Below are positions 32,331 to 40,102 of a stretch of DNA of 44,661 nucleotides, one piece after another; the stretch's first letter is position 1, and each line of letters opens with the position of its first letter. The stretch lies in IMG/VR virus record IMGVR_UViG_3300037155_000209, positions 1 through 44,661 of that record; one strand, given 5' to 3'. A program made the translations under genes and the position numbers. A model generated the notes under the pieces. It saw only the letters and a program-made list of their open reading frames with translations, was not told where the DNA came from and did no database searches. This DNA comes from a virus.

Positions 32331-32924
32331 CTATTGTGTTTGCGCGATTCCAGAGCAAACGATAATGTCGCCGTTTGTATTCCAGTTCCCGCCAGTTGAA
32401 CTTGCTATATAGACATGAGAATCTGAAGCAGACAAAGACCCGTACCCGGAAACACCCGCATTACCTATCTCAGCGCAAACGATAGTGCCTGCTTGCGCAG
32501 GGGTGAATGGGAGGGAAAGCAGTAGACTTCCGCTGCACGTCCCAATGGCCGTCTCTGTGATTGTGAAGTTAAAGGACGCTGTCTTGCCAACTATTTCAGT
32601 GTTGAGCACAGAGGTTACAGTTGTCGGAGTTCCGGTTGCACAACTGACAGTCGGTGTCGTTTGAATCCAGTTATTGAAGGTCGAAGACACCTGTGCAGCC
32701 TGCGCGGTCGGCGTAGTTGGGTTACCTTTCAGGACCCACGCGCACGGCTTCCCGACGGACGTGTAAAGGTCGCCGTTCAGTGAATTGATGTACGCCATGG
32801 TTTGCGTGCAGTCGGGGGTTGAGCTGTCGGGGACGCCGTTGCCGTAGAGAACGCGACCCATCGATTGGCTGTGGGCGGCGGCCGCCGAGAGGATCAATAA
32901 GACTGAGAGAATAGCTTTTTTCAT
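32331..32924 (-). CDS. Secreted-type protein carrying a second copy of the tailspike tip domain, 197 aa
   Basis: Residues 1-19 (MKKAILSVLLILSAAAAHS) are a signal peptide. Residues 78-197 align end to end with the last 120 residues of the tailspike (9810-11999), roughly 60% identical by eye: STFNNW[IV]QTTPTVSC, TSVLNTE, FNFTIT, CAE-x-GN, and the common ending AQTQ. Four cysteines are kept, which suits an oxidising compartment. Between signal and tip is a short 58-residue linker (NSLNGDLYTSVGKPCAWVLKG). It is encoded in the late operon between portal and staple. It could be a minor tail tip, a secreted receptor blocker, or a donor for exchange with the tailspike. Confidence 0.65.
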   Translation of the reverse strand: MKKAILSVLLILSAAAAHSQSMGRVLYGNGVPDSSTPDCTQTMAYINSLNGDLYTSVGKPCAWVLKGNPTTPTAQAAQVSSTFNNWIQTTPTVSCATGTPTTVTSVLNTEIVGKTASFNFTITETAIGTCSGSLLLSLPFTPAQAGTIVCAEIGNAGVSGYGSLSASDSHVYIASSTGGNWNTNGDIIVCSGIAQTQ

Positions 32925-32933
32925 AAGTTGCTC

Positions 32934-34634
32934 CTAGACCTCGGCCCCTGAAGGCGAACCGTAGCCGCTGAATTGATTCATCATGTCCTGCAGGCCATAT
33001 GACTGGCCGCCCTGCGTTGGCGCCTGCGCCAAGTTCTTGGCTGTTTGTGACTGCTGCTGCATGGCCTCAGCCTTGGCCTGTGCCGCCTGCGCCTTGGCTC
33101 GCGCCTGGCGGATCATCGCCACCTGGTCGGAAGCGACAATCAGCTTCGGATCCACGCCCAGGCGGTCAGAGTAGGTATCGGCCCACTGGTCGGGGTCGAA
33201 GTTGTCCAGCACTTCTGGCTTCAGCCCTGCCACCACGCCCAGCGAGTTCACAAAACGGTCGATGGAGTTGGTGCCGATGGCACTCTGCGCCTGTGCAAGC
33301 ATCGAGATTAGCTCGACGTTCAAAGACTGCCCTTGCATGTCTGGCGGCGCCGGCGGTACCAGGCCAGCCTCGAGCATATGCGTGAATGTGGTCTCGATCA
33401 GCGGATACAGGAGCTCGTTTGACAGCCGCTCAAGCACCGGCCCGATCATGAGCATCTTCTCTTCGTGTCGCTCTGCCACTTCGGTCGCGGTCATGTTTGG
33501 GTTCGTGTTGTTGTCAAGCATCATGAACATGTCGGCGAAGAAAGCTGAATTGATGCGGCCGCGGCAGTCGCGAATGTCCGCGAGTAGATCCTCGAGATCG
33601 AGGTTCACGTCAAAAGCGCTTTTCATCGTCGCGCCGCCGGCGCCGGGATCGATGTAGGTAATCCCGCCAGGCATGCGATTAACGTCCATGTTCTTCATGC
33701 TGGTTGGAACCTGGAGCGGTGGGTTGCTCATGAAGTCGATCGCGTTGGCTTTGCGGAGCTGCTCGTGCTGCAGCTGCTTGATGTCGCCGAGGGCTTCCAT
33801 GCCTGGTGAGTTGCCGTAGATATCGCCGCCGGCTACCGACCAGCGGGGACACACCGCCGGAAACTGTTTGAAGCCGCTCTCGCGCAGCAGCGTCGTGCCG
33901 GTGCCGGTAAGTTCAAAGTGGATTGATTTCCAAGCCATGTTTTTCGAGTTCTTCATGCTCGGATCGCGGTCGGCTCTTGGCTCGATGGCATGAATGAGCG
34001 GGATCCACCGGTCAAGGCCGTTGCCTTTGTCGTATAGGCTCTGCGTTGTCGGCGTGCAGTTCGCGTAGCCGAACTCTTTTACCATCGCCGAGACTGTCAT
34101 CTCGAACTCGCGATAGAGCGTGCACACGTTGCCCTGGGCGTCGGTTGCGATCGCGTACTCGCCGATTGTCAGCGGGTGGTGGTGGATCACGTTCTGGAAG
34201 TTGGGCAGGATGATTGATGCGGCGGTACCGAACGCGCCCAGTTCTTCGTACATTTGGTGCAGCGCGCGGTAGGTATTCGATTTCTGGAAGATCTGGTGCA
34301 TGCGCTTAGACACATCGTCAAGCCACAGTTTCACTGGCTGGAAGTCGTTGAGGTCCTGATCGGGCGTGCCCAGCCTGAACCAAGGTCGTGCTGGCGACGT
34401 CGCGCCGCCCATCAGCCCGGCGCCCAGCGTTCTGAGCGCGCGGATCCCGGTGTTGTCGTAGATGTTGTTGTTGCGCCGGTTGCCCTTGTCCCTGTCTTGG
34501 CGGAAGTACCGGCCGCTCCGCGGCAGAATGTATGTCGTGATCTCTTGCCAGTGAGACCACCAGCTGGAGCGCTCGGTCTTGAGCTGGCCCCACCGCTGAA
34601 TCGCGTGCTGGCGTGCGTCGTTGTTATCTGCCAT
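32934..34634 (-). CDS. Portal protein (head-tail connector, T7 gp8-like), 566 aa
   Basis: Opening pattern RWGQLKTERSSWWSHWQEITTYILPRSGRYF, then NNIYDNTGIRALRTLGAGLMGGATSPARPWFRL, is typical of the podovirus head-tail connector family. Later QALGDIKQLQHEQLRKANAIDF-like helix and ATEVAERHEEKMLMIGPVLERLSNELLYPLI close the wing/stem region; the tail is Gln/Ala-rich. Twelve subunits form the DNA channel at one capsid vertex. Placed between the terminase side genes and the capsid block. Confidence 0.85.
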   Translation of the reverse strand: MADNNDARQHAIQRWGQLKTERSSWWSHWQEITTYILPRSGRYFRQDRDKGNRRNNNIYDNTGIRALRTLGAGLMGGATSPARPWFRLGTPDQDLNDFQPVKLWLDDVSKRMHQIFQKSNTYRALHQMYEELGAFGTAASIILPNFQNVIHHHPLTIGEYAIATDAQGNVCTLYREFEMTVSAMVKEFGYANCTPTTQSLYDKGNGLDRWIPLIHAIEPRADRDPSMKNSKNMAWKSIHFELTGTGTTLLRESGFKQFPAVCPRWSVAGGDIYGNSPGMEALGDIKQLQHEQLRKANAIDFMSNPPLQVPTSMKNMDVNRMPGGITYIDPGAGGATMKSAFDVNLDLEDLLADIRDCRGRINSAFFADMFMMLDNNTNPNMTATEVAERHEEKMLMIGPVLERLSNELLYPLIETTFTHMLEAGLVPPAPPDMQGQSLNVELISMLAQAQSAIGTNSIDRFVNSLGVVAGLKPEVLDNFDPDQWADTYSDRLGVDPKLIVASDQVAMIRQARAKAQAAQAKAEAMQQQSQTAKNLAQAPTQGGQSYGLQDMMNQFSGYGSPSGAEV

Positions 34635-34637
34635 CGT

Positions 34638-34991
34638 CTAGGACCCCAAAAGCGTGCTTTTACCGAGGTTGAGACTGCTGGGGGCCACGCCGCCGGCGCC
34701 AGTCAGCATAGTGGATCCGATCCCTACCTTCGAGGAGTTAGCAGCCTGCGAGAGGATGGACGAAATGTCTGGAGTCTTTTGGTTCACAGCGTTGGTGGCC
34801 GTCTCGTTCTTGCGCTCGGTCGACAGTGCGCTAGCTTCGGCCGTTTGCGTGGCTGTGGTCTGAGCCTTCAGAGAGGCTGCCTGGTTGGCGTTAGACTTCG
34901 CGCCGTTCACCGCGGCGACCCCGGTGCCTACTCCAGCTGCGGCGACGCCGGCCAGGGCGATCCATGTGGCTGCCGATACGGATCCCGCCAC
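34638..34991 (-). CDS. Small virion-type protein with hydrophobic N-terminus, 117 aa
   Basis: One Ala/Gly-rich hydrophobic helix (TWIALAGVAAAGVGTGVAAV) at residues 9-28, then a helical Gln/Ala/Thr region. The C-terminal part holds GIGSTMLTGAGGV and ends LNLGKSTLLGS, a motif pair I associate with small tail/internal proteins (T7 gp7.3-like) of podoviruses; this is moderate recognition only. Ends 3 bp before the portal start. Confidence 0.55.
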   Translation of the reverse strand: MAGSVSAATWIALAGVAAAGVGTGVAAVNGAKSNANQAASLKAQTTATQTAEASALSTERKNETATNAVNQKTPDISSILSQAANSSKVGIGSTMLTGAGGVAPSSLNLGKSTLLGS

Positions 34992-34994
34992 GAT

Positions 34995-35273
34995 TTACTC
35001 CTGTTCCTTATTGCATGCTGTTGCATCTTGCGGCCTGAAGTTTCGCATGGGGAACCCGACGAACACGACCGTGTCGAACTCGCCTGCTGGCAGTTCGGGC
35101 TCGCTGTTTGGGTCGGCAGCCACAAAGGTGACGTGGGCGAAATGCCCGCATCCGTCGTCGATCTCGCCGGTCTTATCGAACGGGTTGTAGTTGACCAGGC
35201 ACGGGTAGCCGGCTGCGTGTTTCGCCAGCTCCGCTTCGCTCGTGTAAATTACCAGCTTGTTGCTTGCGCTCAT
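34995..35273 (-). CDS. Phage protein of unknown function, 92 aa
   Basis: MSASNKLVIYTSEAELAKHAAGYPCLVNYNPFDKTGEIDDGCGHFAHVTFVAAD: an alpha/beta protein with a strand-loop-strand centre and two cysteines. Gap to both neighbours is 3 bp. It is likely translated in the head/packaging operon. No family named. Confidence 0.5.
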   Translation of the reverse strand: MSASNKLVIYTSEAELAKHAAGYPCLVNYNPFDKTGEIDDGCGHFAHVTFVAADPNSEPELPAGEFDTVVFVGFPMRNFRPQDATACNKEQE

Positions 35274-35276
35274 CGC

Positions 35277-35747
35277 TTACTCCCCTGTGATCGTGAGGGT
35301 GTCGCCGCTGCCGTCCTTGCGAGACATCAGCTCGTCGGCTTCATCAAATACTTCGTCCTCTGCCTCGGCCAGACTCTTGGCCTCTGTCGCGAAAATCATC
35401 GTGATCTTAACCGGGCCGCGGGTCAGAAAGAGCTGCTTGCGGCCGGCGGATCCAGGGATGACGTTGTACCCTTCGAGCTCTTCGCCCTGGTCTCCGGTCA
35501 TCACCAGCGTTGCGCCGTTGACGATCAGGATGGTGGGGCGTTTGATTAGTGAGCCCATCATCACCACGCCGGCCTCGAGCCGGATGGTGCGCGTGTACAT
35601 GCCGCCGTGGAGGATGTGGTCTGTAGTAATGCGGACGTCGCTGACCTGGCGCAGCGCCTGGTGCACGATCGCCAGTTTCTCGAGCGTTTCCTGGCTCGCC
35701 GGCTGAAGACCGCGCGTAGTTGTTTGCAGGCTTGAGTTCATAGCCAC
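35277..35747 (-). CDS. Cupin-like phage protein, 156 aa
   Basis: The core HILHGGMYTRTIRLEAGVVMMGSLIKRPTILIVNGATLVMTGDQGEELEGYNVIPGSAGRKQLF has the strand-turn pattern of a double-stranded beta-helix (cupin). A C-terminal acidic helix (AEAEDEVFDEADELM) follows. Related proteins sit between GNAT and portal genes in BPP-1-like phages; whether it is a structural decoration or an enzyme is unknown. Overlaps the GNAT gene's end by 10 bp. Confidence 0.6.
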   Translation of the reverse strand: MAMNSSLQTTTRGLQPASQETLEKLAIVHQALRQVSDVRITTDHILHGGMYTRTIRLEAGVVMMGSLIKRPTILIVNGATLVMTGDQGEELEGYNVIPGSAGRKQLFLTRGPVKITMIFATEAKSLAEAEDEVFDEADELMSRKDGSGDTLTITGE

Positions 35748-36187
35748 CTGGTGTACATGGTGTGAGTTGGCTCGCAGTCGGAGCGGCGTAGCAGAACCTT
35801 CTCCAGAGCGCTGCCGATTCTCGGGAGGTAACTAAGCCCAACGCATTCCACCTCGGCCGCGTACTGCTCGGCTGCGCTCAGCAGAGCGTTGCCGGCGCCC
35901 GAGCTGCGGTGTGAACGGGATACGAAGATGCTTTCGAGGGCGGCCATGCGTCTGCCGTTGTGTAGCATTACAGCGCTCAACACGGACGCGAATCCGATCA
36001 GCTCGTCGTCCACGTAGGCGGCGAAGCACTGCAGCGCGCCGGATTGCTCGAGCGCGGCGTACTTCTCCTCTTGTGGGTATGCGTCGGGAATTGAGCACTC
36101 CGCGGCGTACTCGTCGACCAGCTGCCGCGCGTTGGCCGCGCAGAGGATCGCCACGTGACTGACCCGCAGAACGGCAGTTGTGCTCAT
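35738..36187 (-). CDS. GNAT-family N-acetyltransferase, 149 aa
   Basis: GNAT features: AYVDDELIGFASVLSAV (strand 3-4), LESIFVSRSHRSSGAGNALLSAAEQYA (strand 4, then the R/Q-x-x-G-x-G/A acetyl-CoA loop as RSSGAG). The protein is shorter than most GNATs and the C-terminal strand is divergent (YLPRIGSALEKVLLRRSDCEPTHTMYTRWL). Acetylates an amine of an unknown target, perhaps a capsid or host protein. First gene of the minus-strand block that runs to the capsid genes; a plus-strand cassette starts 60 bp upstream. Confidence 0.75.
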   Translation of the reverse strand: MSTTAVLRVSHVAILCAANARQLVDEYAAECSIPDAYPQEEKYAALEQSGALQCFAAYVDDELIGFASVLSAVMLHNGRRMAALESIFVSRSHRSSGAGNALLSAAEQYAAEVECVGLSYLPRIGSALEKVLLRRSDCEPTHTMYTRWL

Positions 36188-36215
36188 GGTCCGAGCTTAG
36201 GGCGGGGTTTGTTCT

Positions 36216-36234
36216 TTACGGGTATCCTTAGAAT
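36216..36234 (+). promoter_or_regulatory. TTACGGGTATCCTTA motif plus -10 box, copy 4
   Basis: Motif at 36216-36230 (one change in the 11-bp core), overlapping TAGAAT at 36229-36234. The ATG at 36247 is 12 nt further on. Same motif-to-box layout as at 31194. Confidence 0.55.
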
Positions 36235-36246
36235 TGAGGTGAGGTG

Positions 36247-36468
36247 ATGGCTATGAATCCAGAAACGCACCACTTTGAAGATCTCGGAACCGACCAGATG
36301 CTGAAGGACGCTGTCTCGAAGGGCTGGAAGATCTTCAGGATCGGCGAAAAGGTGACCGTCAATGGAGTCGATTTTGCGGTGCAGGACATCGCCCCAACGA
36401 AGCTGACCCTACGTCCGTACGGGCTCACGCAACTGGCGAACATGTCCGGGATAGGAGAAAAGCCTTGA
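36247..36468 (+). CDS. Small protein of plus-strand cassette, 73 aa
   Basis: MAMNPETHHFEDLGTDQMLKDAVSKGWKIF, then KVTVNGVDFAVQDIAPTKLTLRPYG: a small beta-rich domain with a KOW/SH3-like look. ATG 36247 follows GAGGTGAGG. Stop overlaps the next gene's TTG start (TTGA). Interrupts the late minus-strand operon between GNAT and terminase; function unknown. Confidence 0.6.
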   Translation: MAMNPETHHFEDLGTDQMLKDAVSKGWKIFRIGEKVTVNGVDFAVQDIAPTKLTLRPYGLTQLANMSGIGEKP

Positions 36469-36743
36469 TCAAGCCAACCGTGGGACGCGTCGTCTGGTTC
36501 TGGCCGGCCGGCCAAGTTGGGACTCAGCCGAACGCGGCCATCATCGCCTTTGTCCACTCGGACACTCGTGTCAATCTCGGAGTGCTCTCGCCCACGGGAG
36601 AGGTGCTCGGCGAGACCTCGGTCTGGCTTTGGGACGGGGAAGGGCCGCGTCCCCCCGCCTATCAGAGCTTCTGCGAATGGATGCCGTACCAAATCGGCCA
36701 GGCGGCCAGGATACAGCCGATTGAAGTGGGGCCGATGGGATGA
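36465..36743 (+). CDS. Small protein of plus-strand cassette, 92 aa
   Basis: TTG start overlapping the previous stop. KPTVGRVVWFWPAGQVG...NAAIIAFVHSDTRVNLGVLSPTGEVLGETSVWLWDGEGPRP is a compact beta-barrel-like pattern common in small phage proteins of unknown role. The end QSFCEWMPYQIGQAAR is a helix. Stop overlaps the next ATG (ATGA). Confidence 0.65.
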   Translation: MIKPTVGRVVWFWPAGQVGTQPNAAIIAFVHSDTRVNLGVLSPTGEVLGETSVWLWDGEGPRPPAYQSFCEWMPYQIGQAARIQPIEVGPMG

Positions 36744-36955
36744 AGCTCAAGATCAAGTTCGAGCGGCTCATCGTACAGGCCTGGCCGAGGCCCTCGTGTT
36801 GCGAACTCTGTACTGAGTCGGTGCAGACCCTCATGAGAGAGTGCGGGTTTGAGCCGCCAAAGCCGCCGGCTAAGCTGGTGCAGCCGATGTTTGCTTTTGG
36901 TGTGCGGCTGCAAGTGAACGACGACCTTCCTGCCGGCGAGCTCCGCCTCAAATAG
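36740..36955 (+). CDS. Small protein of plus-strand cassette, 71 aa
   Basis: MKLKIKFERLIVQAWPRPSCCELCTESVQTLMRECGFEPP has CCELC plus a later Cys, a possible metal site, and a C-terminal strand pair. The 3' end overlaps the convergent terminase gene by 8 bp. Last gene of the cassette. Confidence 0.55.
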   Translation: MKLKIKFERLIVQAWPRPSCCELCTESVQTLMRECGFEPPKPPAKLVQPMFAFGVRLQVNDDLPAGELRLK

Positions 36956-38456
36956 CCGCGTACGGGTCGTAGGGCTTCGGCGCGGTGTGCGAGCCCGACC
37001 CAGGCAGCCTGGTCATGCCGCCTGGCTGGTCTGGGATCGCGAAGGTCAGCGCCAGCGCGTCGGCCAGATCCGGGGATCGTCCCAGCCGTGTCTTGATCTG
37101 GTCCTTCGACTCAATCTGAAACTTTCCTTTGTGAAAAAAGTAGGTCGGGGCGCTCAGCTCCTGAATCAGCTCAGGAATGTTCGGCAGCGACCCGCCGGCT
37201 TTCACCCAGTCCGCCATCTTCATCCACATCTCGGCGCGCATGTTGGCGTAGCGTAAATCGTTCGCAGGCTTGTCGAACGCCACAGCGTAGACCACGTGCC
37301 CTGCAGCCCGCATCACGTCGACGGCACCGTGCGCCCATCCCACCGTATCGTCGAAGAAGCTTAAAATCTCTTCTTCGCCAAACGCTGTGGTATTGGCCCA
37401 CTCCATCTTCTTCGACATCACGGCGCCGGCGATGTGCACCGAGACTGCGGAGTCGCGCGCGTGGCGCATGATCCTCGGCATCATGGCTGCAATGCCCTGG
37501 CGCGGGAACAGCACCGTGCGATCGTCGCCAAATCGCGCCACGTCGACGCCGATCCGCTTCTGTGCCCAGCTGTAGGTCTCAGGCCGCGGGTGCAGGTTCA
37601 TCGCCTTCTCGACATCATCGGCCGATAGCAGCGCGTCGATCGAGCCTGGTGGGAACAGCCCGAGAATGTAAGCCATCACCCAGGGGTTCTCGCGGCCGTA
37701 GAGTTCGATCTGTAGCCGGGCCCACTCGATGTCGACGCGCGGCGTGCGCTTCGGATCGTCAGGGTCGGCGGTGATCGAGATGACGTCCCACAAAGGTTTT
37801 CCATCGGCGTCGACCTGGCTGCGGCCGCGCACGCTCGCCTCGTAGAGCAGACCTGTCTGCGACGTGGTGTTGCCGGCGGTCATGATCAGACCGTCTTCGC
37901 AGCTCGTCAGTCCCTGCTCGGCCGACTTGAGCATGTTCGGTGGGATGTCGCCTGATTCGTCAATAAGATAGAACGGAAAACGCGCATGCTGGCCGGAAAG
38001 TGTTCGGCCGATCTGCTCCAGGTCCGCAGATTTCGCCCAGGCCTTCACCGCCAGGAACCACGTCTCGGCATGGTCTTTTGCAGTGATGCGCTGCGCATTC
38101 CATTGGAAAGCGTTCAGCAGGAATGGCGACTCGTTCTGCCAGCGCGCAAGCTCCGACCATAGGTTGTCGCGTAGGTTGTCGCCGGTGATCGAGACCGCGG
38201 CGCCCTTGGGGTGCTCGTTCGGCGCCGCAAAGCACGCCAGGCGATGCCAGCCAGCCCAGGCCAGCACTGCAGTCTTGCCGGGCCCTGCGCAAGCCTTCAT
38301 GGCGATGCGCTTGCGGCCAGGCTTGCCCATCAGGCCCAGCACGTCGTGCTGCCACGCATCCGGCTCAGCGTGGAAGTTGTCGCGCACGAACTTTACCGGG
38401 TCAACGCGCCACTCGGCTATTCTGGCCCTGGCCCTGCGCTGGGCTTCAGTCATCAA
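36948..38456 (-). CDS. Terminase large subunit, 502 aa
   Basis: Packages phage DNA. Walker A is ACAGPGKT at residues 55-62, Walker B FYLIDESGDI near 160-168, then a coupling TAGNTTS motif. The nuclease domain has IGVDVARFGDDRTV near 307 and the final acidic SPDLADALALTF near 464, as in RNase-H-like terminase nucleases. Start MMTEAQRRARARIAEW at 38456 overlaps the upstream gene by 11 bp. Convergent with the plus cassette. Confidence 0.9.
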   Translation of the reverse strand: MMTEAQRRARARIAEWRVDPVKFVRDNFHAEPDAWQHDVLGLMGKPGRKRIAMKACAGPGKTAVLAWAGWHRLACFAAPNEHPKGAAVSITGDNLRDNLWSELARWQNESPFLLNAFQWNAQRITAKDHAETWFLAVKAWAKSADLEQIGRTLSGQHARFPFYLIDESGDIPPNMLKSAEQGLTSCEDGLIMTAGNTTSQTGLLYEASVRGRSQVDADGKPLWDVISITADPDDPKRTPRVDIEWARLQIELYGRENPWVMAYILGLFPPGSIDALLSADDVEKAMNLHPRPETYSWAQKRIGVDVARFGDDRTVLFPRQGIAAMMPRIMRHARDSAVSVHIAGAVMSKKMEWANTTAFGEEEILSFFDDTVGWAHGAVDVMRAAGHVVYAVAFDKPANDLRYANMRAEMWMKMADWVKAGGSLPNIPELIQELSAPTYFFHKGKFQIESKDQIKTRLGRSPDLADALALTFAIPDQPGGMTRLPGSGSHTAPKPYDPYAAI

Positions 38457-38790
38457 CCCGCACGGCGCCCGCTGGCCAGTCGCTCACCAACACCTTGGGC
38501 ATGCGCGCAGCGAGGCGATCGAGACTCTCAGCGCACTGCTCGCGAGTTCCAGGGCGCCCGGTGAACACGGGCTCAGGAGTTATACGCACAAAGTTGAATG
38601 CACCGGGGCCGACCTGGACCACGTTGTATCGGTCCGGCATCGCTGCGTCGACCTTGTCCACAAAGTCTGCGAGGATCTTCTCGATGCCCGCCGCGGTGAA
38701 CCTCTTCCCTGGGCCAGCAACAACCGTCTTGATGAAAAACTTCTTATTGCCGGGCTGGAACAGCTTTAGTTTTACGGTTCGAATAATCAC
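38446..38790 (-). CDS. Phage protein of unknown function, 114 aa
   Basis: GTG start at 38788-38790 overlaps the 27-residue gene's stop (GTGA). The pattern TREQCAESLDRLAARMP near residue 80 resembles TREQCEDMLDRLNGRP of the gene at 39189-39533, so the two may share a small domain. N-half is basic (KLKLFQPGNKKFFIKTVVAG). Lies directly before the large terminase. Confidence 0.5.
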   Translation of the reverse strand: MIIRTVKLKLFQPGNKKFFIKTVVAGPGKRFTAAGIEKILADFVDKVDAAMPDRYNVVQVGPGAFNFVRITPEPVFTGRPGTREQCAESLDRLAARMPKVLVSDWPAGAVRVDD

Positions 38791-38870
38791 TGCACTGCCT
38801 TTCTATAGATCACTCGCTGCCATTCGATCCAAGCTGGATCGACCCACGGCTCCTGCTCTGATGGGTTCAT
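38787..38870 (-). CDS. Very small gene, 27 aa
   Basis: MNPSEQEPWVDPAWIEWQRV then IYRKAVQ and stop. Its ATG overlaps the upstream stop (ATGA, 38867-38870) and its TGA overlaps the downstream GTG start, so it fills the gap exactly, as in coupled operons. The preceding GAAGAGGA could serve as ribosome site. Trp-rich; function unknown. Confidence 0.5.
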   Translation of the reverse strand: MNPSEQEPWVDPAWIEWQRVIYRKAVQ

Positions 38871-39184
38871 TCCTCTTCCTTTTCTCCACACACTAGGCCC
38901 TCGAGCGTGACCCTGCCCGAATGCTTCTGCTCGATCGCCTGAGCTGGCAGACCGAGCGTGCGGTCGAGCAGCGATTTCTCAACAGCGAAGCGCAGGCGCT
39001 CATCCCTTGCCTCGGCAAGCCTTCGCCAGCGGCACAGCAGGCAGTGGCATTTCTTAGGGTGTTTAGTTTTATCTAAAGCCAGGAAGCTGAGGATCTCGTT
39101 GGCGACGCCCTTCGCGACGGCCGCGGGCTTCACCGGCTTCGCCTTCCGCCCCGCTCCCTTTCTCGATCCGCCGCGTCCTGCCAT
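38867..39184 (-). CDS. Putative terminase small subunit / DNA-binding protein, 105 aa
   Basis: Starts MAGRGGSRKGAGRKAKPVKPAA, the basic GxRKGAGRK opening common to phage small terminases and related DNA binders. A CHCLLCRW group is a possible metal site. The end DRTLGLPAQAIEQKHSGRVTLEG resembles the PAQAIE-type tail of small terminases. Next to the large terminase gene. The match is by pattern only. Confidence 0.5.
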   Translation of the reverse strand: MAGRGGSRKGAGRKAKPVKPAAVAKGVANEILSFLALDKTKHPKKCHCLLCRWRRLAEARDERLRFAVEKSLLDRTLGLPAQAIEQKHSGRVTLEGLVCGEKEEE

Positions 39185-39188
39185 TTGC

Positions 39189-39533
39189 TTAGCCTTCCTG
39201 AATGTCTAAAGCGCACCGGTTCCGATAGGAGACCTGGCTGGCCCGGTGCAATACCACGCGCCCCACAGCCACAAGAAAGCGCTGCTCTGAATCCGGCCGG
39301 CCGTTGAGCCGGTCGAGCATGTCCTCGCACTGCTCGCGCGTCTCAGCACCCATCCCGAAGATCAGGTCCTCGGTACCGCGCACGCCTTTATCGAAGTCTA
39401 TGATGGTGTAAAGCACCGTGTGCAGCGCGTTCATCGGTTTGGTGCAGATCGCGAAGCGCTCGTCGGAGGCCTGCACCGTGTATCGCTGCACTTCGCTCTT
39501 GAACTTGACCTTAGATCCAACGGCTAACAGCAT
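39189..39533 (-). CDS. Conserved-type small phage protein, 114 aa
   Basis: ATG at 39531-39533 is chosen for AGGAG 9-13 nt before it, rather than the upstream TTG. VGSKVKFKSEVQRYTVQASDERFAICTKPMN, TVLYTIIDF, VRGTEDLIFG, and AETREQCEDMLDRL form a recurring family of small phage and plasmid proteins of unknown function, beginning with an SH3-like barrel. Located between the terminase block and the recombinase. Confidence 0.6.
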   Translation of the reverse strand: MLLAVGSKVKFKSEVQRYTVQASDERFAICTKPMNALHTVLYTIIDFDKGVRGTEDLIFGMGAETREQCEDMLDRLNGRPDSEQRFLVAVGRVVLHRASQVSYRNRCALDIQEG

Positions 39534-39559
39534 TGAAAGCGCTCCTGACAATCAAACAT

Positions 39560-40102
39560 TCAATCCATTTTGGACGCGCCGGCCGCTGACGTCACACGTG
39601 CCGAAGCTGTGAGGTCGTCGACCTTCAGGTACGCGCCCGTCGAGCTGAGCGACTTATGACCCAGGTACACGCGCACGTTCTCAATGCCAGCGCTGTCTAT
39701 ACTTTGCATCGCGATCGAGTGCTTCAAAATGTGCGGATGCGCGTTCCGCTGCGCGATGCCGGCGGCGATCGCGTAACGATGAAAGAGGCGATAGAACTGC
39801 ACGCGCGAAATCGGAAAGAGCTTTTGATTGGAGTGCATTTCTGAAGCATATTCAAAGAGACCGCGGGCCTCATCGAGCAGCGGGTCAGTGTGTGACACCA
39901 GTGGCTGCACCGTCTTGTTCGACCCCTTCAAGCGAACCGCCGTTAGATGCCCGTCGACGATCGAACCAGCTGTGATCGCAACGACTTCGCTCGCTCTCAA
40001 GCCATGCCAAAAGCCAACCAATATCATCAGCCAGTCGCGCTCGCGCGAGGCTTTTGCCTGGCGAAGAACCGCGTGGATCTCGTCGTTTGAAAGATGTTCC
40101 AT
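39560..40102 (-). CDS. Short tyrosine recombinase (catalytic domain only), 180 aa
   Basis: Counting from ATG 40102: R36 (GLRASEV), K63 (GSNKT), H124 and K127 in PHILKHS (usually HxxR), H149 (YLGHKS), Y158 (TGAYLKV). All active-site positions are present except that the second arginine is lysine, a variant that I believe occurs in some phage integrases. There is no N-terminal core-binding or arm-binding domain; the size is that of FimB/FimE-type DNA invertases rather than of typical integrases (350-400 residues). Either it is the prophage integrase or an inversion recombinase. A seven-codon frame with its own AGAGG site (start 40129 region) ends 2 nt before the ATG and might couple translation. 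Confidence 0.8.
   Translation of the reverse strand: MEHLSNDEIHAVLRQAKASRERDWLMILVGFWHGLRASEVVAITAGSIVDGHLTAVRLKGSNKTVQPLVSHTDPLLDEARGLFEYASEMHSNQKLFPISRVQFYRLFHRYAIAAGIAQRNAHPHILKHSIAMQSIDSAGIENVRVYLGHKSLSSTGAYLKVDDLTASARVTSAAGASKMD

Noticed and set aside
9810-32924. Diversity-generating retroelement, suggested by the BPP-1-like head genes and the duplicated tip domain
   Set aside because: No reverse transcriptase-like protein is encoded in the window, and the two tip copies differ throughout rather than at adenines only.
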